This document shows, piece by piece, positions 1-7,185 of a DNA stretch of 13,656 nucleotides. The number at the start of each line of letters is the position of its first letter. Within the stretch, counting starts at the first letter, position 1. The position numbers were made by a program, and so were the translations under genes. The stretch spans positions 1-13,656 of the forward strand of contig CAYMKI010000083.1 of the NCBI GenBank assembly GCA_964390695.1, given 5' to 3'. The notes under the pieces are model-generated. The model ran no database searches, had not been told where the DNA came from, and was given only the letters and a program-made list of their open reading frames with translations. The DNA comes from CAWACC01 sp964390695. GTDB taxonomy: Bacteria > Chlamydiota > Chlamydiia > Chlamydiales > Parachlamydiaceae.

Positions 1-254
1 TTTCTTAGCTCCGCAAAACCCATACCAAAAGCCTCCCTCAATCTTCGATCCAAAGTGTCTACGCTAACTCGAAAAGCGCCGGCAATTTCTTCTGCCGTTG
101 CTTGCAATTCGGTCCAGTAAAGTACCTGATCAAGATTGATCTCTTTTGCAGGGATCGTTCCTTTCCATTGAGAAGGTGGTGCCTTTGGATCAACCGGAGG
201 CGTGACTGGTTTTCTGGGTCTTCCATTTGGATTTCCTGTAGGTTTTCTAGGCAT
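1..254 (-). CDS. Terminase small-subunit-like HTH protein (N-terminal part, runs off the left edge)
   Basis: This reading frame opens with ATG at 254-252 and is still open at base 1, giving 84 codons of the N-terminus. The first residues are basic and proline-rich and contain GNPNGRPRK, an AT-hook-like GRP core. At about residues 52-83 there is a helix-turn-helix of the kind TAEEIAGAFRVSVDTL followed by RRLREAFGMGFAEL. That pattern is typical of small DNA-binding phage proteins encoded just ahead of the large terminase, which recognise the packaging site. The start overlaps the stop of the upstream methyltransferase gene by 8 nt (ATGCCTAG), suggesting translational coupling. A large terminase gene would be expected further left but is not visible. 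It could instead be another phage DNA-binding regulator. Confidence 0.7.
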   Translation of the reverse strand, partial: MPRKPTGNPNGRPRKPVTPPVDPKAPPSQWKGTIPAKEINLDQVLYWTELQATAEEIAGAFRVSVDTLDRRLREAFGMGFAELR

Positions 255-1569
255 AGGTTTCACCATTCAGTTTGATATCGCAGATCTCGTTTCGTTGAAG
301 CTTATATTTCTTGTAACGATCGACAATGACGTCGCAATATTTTGGATCCAATTCACATCCGAAACATCGACGATTCAGCTGCTCTGCTGCGATAAGAGTT
401 GAGCCAGAACCCAAGAAGAAATCGAAGATCAAATCTTCAGGTTTGGAGCTGTTATTGATGAGATAGCCAATCAAGGGGATTGGCTTCATCGTGGGATGTT
501 CGGCATTCCTTTGAGGCCGATCAAACTTGAGAAGGGTAGTTTGTTTGCGGTTGTTATACCACCGATGCTTTTCGCCCTCTTTCCAGCCATAAAGCACAGG
601 ATCGTGGTCTGTATATTCCTTGCCGCCAAAAAGGACTGGTTCATGTTGCCATTGATAGTCTTGCCGTCCAAGGACCAACGAATTCTTCAGCCAAATCAAA
701 CATTGTGTCAATTTTAGGTTGGATTCGCGGAAATAGCGCCGGAATTTTTCACCTTCAGAATCGGCGTGGAATACATAGATCCCTGCGCCTTCCTTCATGA
801 AGACAAAGGCATTTACGTAAAAATCTCTCAGGAAATTTTCAAATTCTTCATTCGATAAGTCATCATTTCTGATGGTGAGCTTGTCCTTTGTCCCTCCTTT
901 GTAAGCAACATTGTAAGGAGGGTCAGTAATGACAAGATCGATTTGCTCCGAATCGAGTACTTTTTCAATATCGCCATAAACTGTCGCTGATCCGCAAATC
1001 AGTCGATGCCGCCCGAGATCGTAAATATCGCCTGGTTTCGTCTTGGGCTCTTCTGGAATCTCTTCTTCATAGTCATCATCGGTAGCTTCCAGTTTGTCCG
1101 GATCCTTGATCTGAAGCTCATCTTCCGTGAATCCCCAATTGAAAAGGTCCGGAATTTCCCATTCATTCGCTAGTCTTTCCCAATCCCATTCGCCAGAGTT
1201 TTTGTTGCTTCGGATAAGATATTCCTCAGCCTCCTTCGATGTGAGTTGCCGATTGGGAACCCTGACCTCAATTTCTTCCTTAATGCGACCCAATGCTTTC
1301 AATGCTCGAATCCTCATATGACCAGCCAGAATCGTGTTGTCCAAATTGATCACGATGGTCTCTACGTAGTTAAAACTCTTTAGTGATTGCTTGAGTTTCT
1401 CCATTTGATCTTTGGTAATCTTCCGCGGATTCTTCCCATGCTCTTTTAGGTCTTTGATCTTCCTCGTTTCCGTATGCCAAATGAGTTCTTCGAGGACAGT
1501 TTCGTCTGGAGTCTGATGCAATTCAGCCGTTGCGCTCTCCTCATTCTCTTCTAATTTTTTCTTTGCCAT
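247..1569 (-). CDS. ParB-like domain fused to a DNA adenine/cytosine-N4 methyltransferase
   Basis: A 440-aa two-domain protein. Residues about 35-125 are ParB/sulfiredoxin-like, with the GHMRIRA box at 83-89. Residues about 178-430 form a SAM-dependent DNA amino-methyltransferase. Catalytic motif IV (TDPPYN) is at 215-220, HPTMKP is at 358-363 and the SAM-binding FLGSG is at 385-389. Motif IV preceding motif I is the order of beta-class N6-adenine or N4-cytosine methylases. An acidic linker (DDDYEEEIPEEP) joins the domains. No restriction endonuclease lies beside it, so it is best read as an orphan phage methylase that protects or marks phage DNA, possibly coupled to packaging because the terminase-like gene overlaps its end. 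The start has GAGAG 6 nt upstream. Target specificity cannot be read from the sequence. Confidence 0.93.
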   Translation of the reverse strand: MAKKKLEENEESATAELHQTPDETVLEELIWHTETRKIKDLKEHGKNPRKITKDQMEKLKQSLKSFNYVETIVINLDNTILAGHMRIRALKALGRIKEEIEVRVPNRQLTSKEAEEYLIRSNKNSGEWDWERLANEWEIPDLFNWGFTEDELQIKDPDKLEATDDDYEEEIPEEPKTKPGDIYDLGRHRLICGSATVYGDIEKVLDSEQIDLVITDPPYNVAYKGGTKDKLTIRNDDLSNEEFENFLRDFYVNAFVFMKEGAGIYVFHADSEGEKFRRYFRESNLKLTQCLIWLKNSLVLGRQDYQWQHEPVLFGGKEYTDHDPVLYGWKEGEKHRWYNNRKQTTLLKFDRPQRNAEHPTMKPIPLIGYLINNSSKPEDLIFDFFLGSGSTLIAAEQLNRRCFGCELDPKYCDVIVDRYKKYKLQRNEICDIKLNGETYA

Positions 1570-1626
1570 GTTTTCTCTCTAATTTGAATTTTTAGGGGTA
1601 CAGAATTCCCATGCCGCTTTTTTCAG

Positions 1627-1651
1627 CTACCAAATCGATAGGAAATGGTAG
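1627..1651. repeat. 6-bp inverted repeat upstream of the ParB-methyltransferase gene
   Basis: CTACCA (1627-1632) and TGGTAG (1646-1651) are perfect complements separated by 13 nt. They lie in the 155-nt space between the DUF1064 stop and the methyltransferase start. This could be an operator or a weak RNA hairpin, and the short arms make chance a real possibility. Confidence 0.25.
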
Positions 1652-1712
1652 AAAATCGGTATTTGGGTGCTAAAGAGTAATTGAGAGATTGTGTAGACGA
1701 GTCGTTGAGTAG

Positions 1713-1726
1713 AAGCCGTTCGGCTT
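1713..1726. other. Short GC-rich palindrome at the DUF1064 gene stop
   Basis: AAGCCG-TT-CGGCTT is a perfect palindrome that overlaps the TAA stop (1725-1727) of the minus-strand DUF1064 gene. No T-run follows on the minus strand, so it does not look like an intrinsic terminator. It may affect mRNA processing or translation of the downstream methyltransferase. Confidence 0.3.
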
Positions 1727-2066
1727 AGATCTTGCTAACGATTTCGATCCTGATAGGATAGAGATCTTCAACTATTTTTCGTTTTGCTTGACTTAACGGA
1801 GTATCCTTTCCTTTGGTATCAATGAAACTCACCTCTCCATTCGGATAGAACACCTGAAAATCACAAATATATCGCACACTCCCTGGTAGATCAAAGGGGA
1901 TTTGGCGTAGAAAGAAAAGAACCTGACCGCATGCTTGCAGCGTCAGCAACTTCTCATAATATCGAGCCTCAAGCTTTGAGGGAAACTTTTTTCCGTTTCT
2001 TTCGCATCGAACTGCGCCGAACTTATGGCGAGGCCGTCCAACGGATTTTAAAAATCTGACTGTCAT
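1725..2066 (-). CDS. DUF1064 (PD-(D/E)XK nuclease-like) phage protein
   Basis: A 113-aa protein matching the DUF1064 pattern found in many tailed phages. It has a K/R-rich start (RPRHKFG), FPSKLEARYYEKL, a YICDF strand, and SFIDTKGKDT followed by a lysine/arginine-rich helix. E33, D69 and D83-T-K85 are arranged like the acidic and lysine residues of a PD-(D/E)XK nuclease core, so DNA cleavage in replication or packaging is plausible. That activity is inferred, not shown. I chose ATG at 2066-2064. A TTG at 2099 is in frame but has no SD. A strong GAGGAGG sits 14 nt before the chosen ATG and directly abuts an out-of-frame ATG opening a 5-codon ORF (MYLYK) whose TGA overlaps the real ATG, a possible coupling arrangement. 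The ParB-methyltransferase gene follows on the same strand. Confidence 0.8.
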   Translation of the reverse strand: MTVRFLKSVGRPRHKFGAVRCERNGKKFPSKLEARYYEKLLTLQACGQVLFFLRQIPFDLPGSVRYICDFQVFYPNGEVSFIDTKGKDTPLSQAKRKIVEDLYPIRIEIVSKI

Positions 2067-2146
2067 TTGTACAAATACATCCTCCTCTATAAAAAACAAT
2101 TTTATTTTGTCAGATCATTTCATTTTTTTATATCATCTTTTGAAAT

Positions 2147-2177
2147 GACGAGTGGTAGAGCCCATATGTTAATTTTT
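2147..2177 (+). repeat. 31-bp imperfect direct repeat, copy A
   Basis: The pattern GACGnGTGGTAGAG followed by nnCATnTGTTAATTTTT matches the copy at 6449-6479 at 27 of 31 positions, in the same orientation. Looser similarity extends about 45 nt to the left. This copy lies between the DUF1064 gene and the end of the tail module. It may be a shared phage promoter/operator or a recombination boundary. Confidence 0.55.
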
Positions 2178-2267
2178 CTCACTGGGAATATAAGGAATAA
2201 AAAAAATGCGTGAATTTGGAAGATTACATTGCGTGATCTTCCGTTATTTTACTGGATAAATGAATCT

Positions 2268-2287
2268 CCTCGCAACAGGCTGCGAGG
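2268..2287. other. 7-bp hairpin between the tail module and the DUF1064 gene
   Basis: CCTCGCA and TGCGAGG form a perfect 7-bp stem with a 6-nt loop. The hairpin lies 66 nt past the stop of the last minus-strand tail-module gene. The following minus-strand bases (AGATTCATTTATCC) are AT-rich but not a clean U-tract, so a weak terminator or processing site is possible. The rest of 2067-2352 shows only the repeat copy. Confidence 0.35.
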
Positions 2288-2352
2288 AAATAGAACTCGA
2301 AGAAACTAAACATTTTTTTAAACGTTTTTTGAAGTGCCCTGATACCTTATCC

Positions 2353-2643
2353 TCAGTACACCTTGTCATTATTTGGATTTGCGAGAGCTATCATATTCGG
2401 ATCGATTTCGACATCCAAGGAAACTGTATTGATGATCTTTTGCCGTCCCTCATCATCTTTCTGAGAATCAAATTTCCCCAGCCAGGTAAATATTTTATCT
2501 TCTTGCGCTTTGATCTTACTCCTCATGTCTTCCAAAGAAGCCTCATTTTGATTAATCAAAGCATAAGCCGCATCCTCTGGGCTGATAAATAGGCGGGGGT
2601 GAAATAAGCCCTTCAAGATATTAATAAATTCATCGCGTGTCAT
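2353..2643 (-). CDS. Hypothetical 96-aa protein ending the tail module
   Basis: I do not recognise the family. The protein starts MTRDEFINIL and has a helical, charged centre (about residues 33-60, SLEDMRSKIKAQEDKIF) with coiled-coil character. It ends in a hydrophilic NPNNDKVY tail, with no signal peptide or membrane segment. The frame extends upstream to 2712, but ATG at 2643-2641 is preceded by AAAGGAG at ideal spacing, and that SD overlaps the TAA of the 409-aa fibre gene, so the shorter start is convincing. Position suggests a structural, chaperone or assembly accessory role in the tail module, as inference only. Confidence 0.7.
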   Translation of the reverse strand: MTRDEFINILKGLFHPRLFISPEDAAYALINQNEASLEDMRSKIKAQEDKIFTWLGKFDSQKDDEGRQKIINTVSLDVEIDPNMIALANPNNDKVY

Positions 2644-2656
2644 CGAAAACTCTCCT

Positions 2657-3886
2657 TTAAGTCCTTGACATCCCATACCAAAATGAACAGTAAAACGAAT
2701 AGCCATTGACATTCGTTAGAGTGCTGTTCAATAGCGGGCTCGTTGTCGAATTGTTAAATATGTACTGAATAAAATTCACTCCAAGCATCAATGGACAAAA
2801 AGGAACAAATGGATTGCCAGCAGTATATTGCATCGAACCAAATGCTTGACCTCTCCAATCCGTATCCCTCGTGTAGGGAGGATAGCAAATTAATCCATCA
2901 GATCCTGAGCCTGAAGAACCGGTACCATTCATCGAATGCTGCTGGCTGACAAAACAAATTCCAGATTTTGAAACGCGATATGTCCAATTATTGCCTCCAA
3001 ACGTAGGAGCTGTACTGCTTTGGTTTGCAAAATACTTCCCAGCAGAATTTCCCATTTGACCTGTGACATAGGTAAATAAAACTCCCTCTAAAAAATTGCC
3101 AATACCATCCGTGTTCGATAAAGCTGAAACAGTCCAATCCGTCGTCGACTGTTTAGTCATTCGAAAGGCTCCAATGCAAACGCAGGGCCGACTTGCATAA
3201 CTTGCAACCGTTGGATTGCCTAAAGCAAACATTGATCCTTGAGTAGTCGCTACTGCTGATCCAGTTTTTCCAATTAGTCCAGCAGCAGGTGTGGTGGTAA
3301 TGTGAGGAATTCTAGCGATCAAGAAGATAGGGTTTGCATTGGTATTATCAGCGGCAGCATAAATGTAGAATGGAGTATCGTTAGTCCAAGCCGCTGCCGA
3401 AGTACCAAAGCTATTGTTATTGATTGTACTAACTCCGTTATCATCAATGAAAGTCTGGTTAGCTGTGACTTGAAATACCTTGGAAGTACCTGCAGGAGTA
3501 ATAGGAATTTGAACGTATCCTGGATTTGATGCTGAAAGGGCAGATCCATTCGCGCCTTGCATCGAAAATGTCCCTGCACTTAATCCGATTCCTAAATTTG
3601 AAGTGTTTGCAGCGGAAGATGGATTTGCCACTTCAGCATTAATTGTCCCTGGACCAAAAGTCCAATTAATCGTCCCTCCAGTGCTCGTCAACTGAGCTGC
3701 AACAGGATCATTACCAGTAGACCCAATAGGCAATTGACCATTTGTCAATGGTACTGATGTAACCCCATTAGAAGAAGCTCCTACCAATAAAGCGTGATTG
3801 GTCACAGAGATTCCAGAAAAGCTTCCATTGCCGTCATACTTTGCTATCCCTGCCGATTTCAAATTGATTGCATTGTTTGTTGCCAT
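2657..3886 (-). CDS. Phage tail-fibre-like structural protein (409 aa)
   Basis: The protein is rich in Gly, Ser, Thr and Asn throughout and low in charge, as in trimeric beta-structured fibres. The N-terminus MATNNAINLKSAGIAKYDG resembles the start of many phage fibre proteins. Residues about 30-75 contain the fibre-type phrase NGQLPIGSTGNDPVAAQLTS. The remainder (about 100-409) looks like a beta-rich receptor-binding portion with several Cys residues and a C-terminal NVNGYSFYCSFWYG. ATG at 3886 has TTGGAGAG just upstream. The next gene's SD overlaps its TAA, so the two are probably co-transcribed. Role: likely host recognition at the tail tip. The family is assigned by composition and motifs, not by a catalytic signature. 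Confidence 0.75.
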   Translation of the reverse strand: MATNNAINLKSAGIAKYDGNGSFSGISVTNHALLVGASSNGVTSVPLTNGQLPIGSTGNDPVAAQLTSTGGTINWTFGPGTINAEVANPSSAANTSNLGIGLSAGTFSMQGANGSALSASNPGYVQIPITPAGTSKVFQVTANQTFIDDNGVSTINNNSFGTSAAAWTNDTPFYIYAAADNTNANPIFLIARIPHITTTPAAGLIGKTGSAVATTQGSMFALGNPTVASYASRPCVCIGAFRMTKQSTTDWTVSALSNTDGIGNFLEGVLFTYVTGQMGNSAGKYFANQSSTAPTFGGNNWTYRVSKSGICFVSQQHSMNGTGSSGSGSDGLICYPPYTRDTDWRGQAFGSMQYTAGNPFVPFCPLMLGVNFIQYIFNNSTTSPLLNSTLTNVNGYSFYCSFWYGMSRT

Positions 3887-3949
3887 AACTCTCCAATTCC
3901 ATCACTATAGTTATGTTTCTATCGAACGAACAATCGGCGATCCACTGTC

Positions 3950-4327
3950 CTACAGATAATATCCTAAAATATCCACCCGTTGCTTATTCGTCGTTGCTCC
4001 TAAATCTGGCGCGGTTACATTGATTTTTAAATCACTTCCTCCCTGAATAATATTGTTAACAGTACCCCCAAGACTAAAAAATTGATACTTTCCATCCGTT
4101 GTGACTGAGCTTCCCAGTCCCGCAACATAATTATCAAAATCAGGTGGATTGGTGCCAAAATTTGCAGCAAATCCAGTCACTCCGCCTGATACATCAACAG
4201 CGACAAATGCAATTCCAGTCAGTATGAAAATTGAGGTTGGCTGAAAAATTGTGTAGGCACCTATCACTGTAAAGTCGATTGTTGGACCTTGAAAAACTTC
4301 TGGCGTTTTTGGAATCAAATAGGTCAT
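3950..4327 (-). CDS. Small tail-associated protein, paralogue 1 (125 aa)
   Basis: The protein is beta-rich with no recognised domain. It aligns end to end with the 130-aa protein at 4535-4927: both have a D-[FL]-T-[VI] then G-x-Y segment near residues 18-25, an F-D-[ND]-[YF] segment in the middle, S-G/D-L-K-[IL]-N near the end, and a closing [LM]-G-Y-Y. They therefore look like tandem duplicates, probably subunits of a tail-tip or fibre accessory structure. The SD (TAGGAGG) lies on the stop of the preceding 62-aa gene, 10 nt upstream. The 63-nt gap to the next gene carries no obvious signal beyond that gene's SD. Confidence 0.75.
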   Translation of the reverse strand: MTYLIPKTPEVFQGPTIDFTVIGAYTIFQPTSIFILTGIAFVAVDVSGGVTGFAANFGTNPPDFDNYVAGLGSSVTTDGKYQFFSLGGTVNNIIQGGSDLKINVTAPDLGATTNKQRVDILGYYL

Positions 4328-4337
4328 TGCTATCCTC

Positions 4338-4526
4338 CTAGATGCTGTCTACCCATGTAGACTGTGGAATAAATATCCCCGTTTCCAAATCATAGCGAGC
4401 CCCCACCCTGCTAAATTCGGAACGAATCAACGTATATCCAGAAGGAATATTTTGAGGTGTCTTTCCGTCCCAAACAATGACTCGTTCCACTATCTGTGAT
4501 GCGTTATTGACGATTGCGTATAACAT
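4338..4526 (-). CDS. Small phage tail protein of the YAIV-n-VIVWDG type (62 aa)
   Basis: The sequence MLYAIVNNASQIVERVIVWDG, then PSGYTLI and GARYDLETGIFIP, fits a widespread class of very small tail-fibre-associated proteins. These have the plan 'Y-A-I-V-x-n-G-x-V-x-N-V-I-V-W-D-G ... P-x-G-Y-x-x-V ... G-x-x-Y-d'. They commonly lie beside tail fibre genes and may aid fibre assembly. The chosen ATG (4526) has AGAGGA 5 nt upstream, and the SD overlaps the TAG of the preceding gene, whereas the longer frame to 4574 has no support. It sits between the two paralogous tail proteins. Confidence 0.75.
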   Translation of the reverse strand: MLYAIVNNASQIVERVIVWDGKTPQNIPSGYTLIRSEFSRVGARYDLETGIFIPQSTWVDSI

Positions 4527-4534
4527 AGCTTCCT

Positions 4535-4927
4535 CTAGTTGTAATATCCCATGACATGATACTTTGCTTTCCATGAACCGGCAATTGATGCCGCTTGTGA
4601 TAAATTCAATTTAACAAAAGTTCCTGAAGGGATTGAAATCGGGACAATGCCATTCGCTTGAGAAATCTGAAAAACGCCATTTGCTATAGGCATAGCAATC
4701 GAAAATGTTGAAGGTTGATAGAAATCGTCAAAGGCAGGACCAGTCCACCCGGCGGTTCCAAGAGGGTAGGAGCTAACGCTTCCAGAAAAAGTAGTATTTA
4801 CAGCAAACAAACACAGGGGGATAAATTGGTTAGAAATGGTGAATAGATCATACAGACCCGGAATGGTCAAATCAATTTCATCAGAAGGAGGTAGAATCTC
4901 AAAGCTTTTTGGCAGGTTATAACTCAT
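4535..4927 (-). CDS. Small tail-associated protein, paralogue 2 (130 aa)
   Basis: This is the paralogue of the protein at 3950-4327, sharing the DLTIPGLY-like opening, the central FDDFY segment and the final MGYYN. It is beta-rich, with no signal peptide. The start is ATG at 4927, with GAGGA 4 nt upstream. The frame also contains a TTG at 4936, but that codon is part of the SD region immediately after the TAG of the preceding tailspike gene. Role: probably a tail or fibre accessory subunit. The exact function is unknown. Confidence 0.75.
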   Translation of the reverse strand: MSYNLPKSFEILPPSDEIDLTIPGLYDLFTISNQFIPLCLFAVNTTFSGSVSSYPLGTAGWTGPAFDDFYQPSTFSIAMPIANGVFQISQANGIVPISIPSGTFVKLNLSQAASIAGSWKAKYHVMGYYN

Positions 4928-4936
4928 GGTCCTCAA

Positions 4937-5329
4937 CTATATGATAAAGTAATTTGTTCCATCAAATTTCAGCCTCATACAGCCTCCATTTGTGTTTATT
5001 TGTTTACTCACGCTTCCTTCGATTAACCCGCCTCCATTAACTACAAGAGTAATTGGATGAGAAGCTGCAGCCAAGCTTTCATCTTTCACTGTCAGCTCCT
5101 GATCAGGCATAATGAGATCATGAAGTGTGATTGTCCTAGGAGAGCTGGTGTCTGTTACTCCAATATATTGATCGTAGTAATTTACAGTATAATCAGTCGC
5201 TACTCGAACAGAACTGGTCACGTTTCCCATCATTGTAGGGGTAAGCTTAGCTATTGTTTGAGCACTTGCCAATTGGGGATAAGGCCAATCCTGTGTATCA
5301 TCGATAGGTTTGAATGTCAGGTTAGAAAA
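4937..5329 (-). CDS. C-terminal part of the tailspike-like protein (continues across the assembly gap)
   Basis: The frame is open right up to the N-run. There is no ATG and no SD, and the only in-frame start-like codon is a TTG at 5272. Translation from the gap begins FSNLTFKPIDDTQDWPYPQ and continues through about 130 aa to NYFII and TAG. The last 85 residues contain the common tail-fibre C-terminal phrase YDQYIGVTDTSSPRTITL, then DQELTVKDESLAA, GGGLIEG and a final FDGTNYFII. This module caps many phage fibre proteins. I infer it is the 3' end of the same gene as 5340-6275, making one protein of roughly 440 aa plus whatever the gap hides. Confidence 0.8.
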   Translation of the reverse strand, partial: FSNLTFKPIDDTQDWPYPQLASAQTIAKLTPTMMGNVTSSVRVATDYTVNYYDQYIGVTDTSSPRTITLHDLIMPDQELTVKDESLAAASHPITLVVNGGGLIEGSVSKQINTNGGCMRLKFDGTNYFII

Positions 5330-5339
5330 NNNNNNNNNN
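5330..5339. other. Assembly gap (10 N)
   Basis: Ten Ns break the tailspike gene. The length is probably a placeholder, so the reading frame across it cannot be trusted. The apparent stop just left of it (TAA inside TTTTCTAAC on the minus strand) is in a different frame from the long downstream coding stretch. Confidence 0.95.
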
Positions 5340-6275
5340 GGGGAGATTGGACTGTCCCAATGTTCTCAAGCTTGTATTGAAAACAACTTGTTGGGCATCT
5401 GTAGTGCCAGAAATGAAAGGAAGGCTGGCTGCTGTTCCTTGGCAATTTAATGTTTCAGCAACAGAATGATCATTGCAGATAAAGCCTATGAGATCGCAAT
5501 TAATGAAACGAAATGCTGCATAGTTAGAGAGATGCCATTGGGAAAGCAATCTTGAATTCAGTATTAATCCTCTTGTTGTAGATTGATTGTTTGGAGTTGA
5601 AGCAACAACCTTTCCAAAAAAAGTACATCCATCAAATGCAATTGCATAAGAGTTTCCTGTCACATTAACGGCTGAATTTGACCCCTCGATTATCGTAGAG
5701 TTTTTAAATGAAATCGATGCCACATCTGGAATCGTGATTGTGTCGGCACCGGACTGGGTATAAAAACAGACGTTTTCCCAATAGGTGATTGTGCTTGTCC
5801 CAAAGGTAACGCTGCCCAAAATAACCGCATCAGATGTGTTAGTGTTGACATAGCCTCCAACTGATTGGCAAATGATATTTAGAAAAGCATTATCTGGAAT
5901 GGCAATATCTTCTGGATAATATCCAGGCCTGATCCAAATCGTCTGAACCAGTCCATTTGCGAGAATGGCTCCGTCAGATACCGCCTGGTTTATCGCACCG
6001 CTAATTGTAGAAAAAGTCCCTCGTGTTCCTGCTGTATTCGAAGGGTCGACAATATATCGTGATAGCCAAGAACGATCTTCTACTTGAAGATTACCGCTAT
6101 TATTGACAGTTTCCATAACTGGGGTGGATCCAGCTTGAAATCCTTGAATATTGAAAACCGTTCCTGTTAAGGCAGCTCCATTATCTGGGACCAAAGTAAC
6201 GCTTCCACCACCGCCACCGGCTCCAGATTTATCGAGATTATTCGTGAACGGGTTGTAAGAAAATGCCGCGCCCAT
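5340..6275 (-). CDS. Tailspike/fibre protein, N-terminal and beta-helix part (interrupted by gap)
   Basis: About 312 residues precede the gap. The N-terminus MGAAFSYNPFTNNLDKSG, followed by a poly-Gly linker, is shared with the 233-aa fibre protein at 12431-13132 and is probably a common attachment segment. Residues about 85-300 read like a right-handed parallel beta-helix (pectate-lyase fold): FSTISGAINQAVSDGA, then TIWIRPGYYPEDI, then short strand/turn repeats rich in N, T, I and G (ITIPDVASISFKNSTI, YAIAFDGCTFFG, FRFINCDLIGF). Such helices form receptor-binding or glycan-degrading tailspikes. No catalytic residues can be assigned. ATG at 6275 has GAGGGG only about 2 nt upstream, an unusually close SD. 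It is the first gene of the left minus-strand run after the cargo block. Confidence 0.8.
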
Positions 6276-6448
6276 CTCCCCTCATATAAAATTAGAAATT
6301 TCAATATTTGAGATGGGTAATGGAGAAGTTGGATGGCTATGATTACATTGAGAACAATGGTTTAAAATTTATAAGCAGGCTATAGTACACCTGAATAAAG
6401 CTTTACTTTGCCAGAAATCTCCTTTCTTTTACACAACATTTTTCGATA

Positions 6449-6479
6449 GACGCGTGGTAGAGTTCATTTGTTAATTTTT
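6449..6479 (+). repeat. 31-bp imperfect direct repeat, copy B
   Basis: This copy matches copy A (2147-2177) at 27 of 31 positions. It lies in the 259-nt divergent intergenic region, 174 nt before the minus-strand tailspike start and 56 nt before the plus-strand acetyltransferase start. Both copies are therefore upstream of minus-strand genes, and the pair brackets the 2353-6275 tail module. Confidence 0.55.
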
Positions 6480-6534
6480 TCCTAGCAAACATCGATTTTT
6501 CCTGGTAAAATGCCACTTAAAACAGAGAGATATT

Positions 6535-7113
6535 GTGGACATTGTCATGAATGCTTATACGATAAAAACAGAGCGATTGATCTTGCGCCCTTGGCGTGAA
6601 GAGGACTTGGAGCCATTTGCTCAATTAAATGCCGATCCACGCGTCATGGAATATTTCCCATCTGTGAAAAGCTATGAGGAAACAGCTGAAGAATTTGGAC
6701 TGATCCGTGCGGGATTTGAAACGATTGGTTGGGGATTTTGGGCGGCCTCACTCATTGAAAGTGGGAAATTTATTGGATTTATAGGCTTGAAAAACGTGGG
6801 ATTCAAAGCGAATTTCACACCTGCAGTGGAGATTGGATGGCGCCTTGCTCATGAATATTGGGGAAAAGGATATGCGACAGAAGGAGCCAAGGCTTCTCTG
6901 AAATATGGATTCGAAACATTGCAGTTGGATGAAATCGTTTCCTTTACTCCTACACAAAACAAAAGATCCCAAAATGTCATGTTAAAAATTGGGATGACTC
7001 ACTACCCAGAAAAAGATTTTGATCATCCACGATTGACCGAGGGGCATTGGTTAACGCGTCATGTGTTGTATTTAATTAAAAAAAGTGAATGGCGCCTAAA
7101 GAACAAAAAGTAA
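6535..7113 (+). CDS. GNAT family N-acetyltransferase (RimJ/RimL-like)
   Basis: A 192-aa single-domain protein of the Acetyltransf_3 type. The N-terminus has IKTERLILRPWREEDLE, followed by NADPRVMEYFP. The acetyl-CoA binding motif A lies around residues 101-125 (GWRLAHEYWGKGYATEGAK, with a G-K-G-Y-A core matching R/Q-x-x-G-x-G/A). NKRSQNVMLKIGM, the usual helix after motif A, follows. It transfers an acetyl group from acetyl-CoA to an amine, and the substrate (ribosomal protein N-terminus, antibiotic or metabolite) is not determined. GTG at 6535 is preceded by AGAGAGA. An in-frame ATG at 6547 is an equally possible start without a clear SD. It is the first plus-strand gene of the cargo block and follows the divergent repeat-bearing region. 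Confidence 0.9.
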   Translation: MDIVMNAYTIKTERLILRPWREEDLEPFAQLNADPRVMEYFPSVKSYEETAEEFGLIRAGFETIGWGFWAASLIESGKFIGFIGLKNVGFKANFTPAVEIGWRLAHEYWGKGYATEGAKASLKYGFETLQLDEIVSFTPTQNKRSQNVMLKIGMTHYPEKDFDHPRLTEGHWLTRHVLYLIKKSEWRLKNKK

Positions 7114-7185
7114 AATGGTGACTTTTCCGTGATTAAAACAGGGTTCCTAACCATATCTTCTCTGGAGAAGTCTGCGACATGAGTC

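Noticed and set aside
1627..2287. Intrinsic terminators at the hairpins 1713-1726 and 2268-2287
   Set aside because: Neither stem is followed by a clear T-run on either strand, so they are listed only as hairpins.
2260..2592. Plus-strand 110-aa ORF
   Set aside because: It lies opposite the 96-aa minus-strand gene, which has a strong SD overlapping the upstream stop. The plus frame has low-complexity hydrophobic content and no SD.
3302..3579. ORFs on both strands inside the 409-aa fibre gene
   Set aside because: They are alternative-frame reads of a Gly/Ser/Thr/Asn-rich coding sequence, without SD sites or domain sense.
5057..5380. Plus-strand ORF crossing the N-gap
   Set aside because: It depends on the arbitrary gap length and is antisense to the convincing tailspike C-terminal module.
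6399..6420. Sigma-54-like site on the minus strand upstream of the tailspike (CTGGCAAAGTAAAGC)
   Set aside because: The GG and GC doublets are 9 nt apart, not the required 10.
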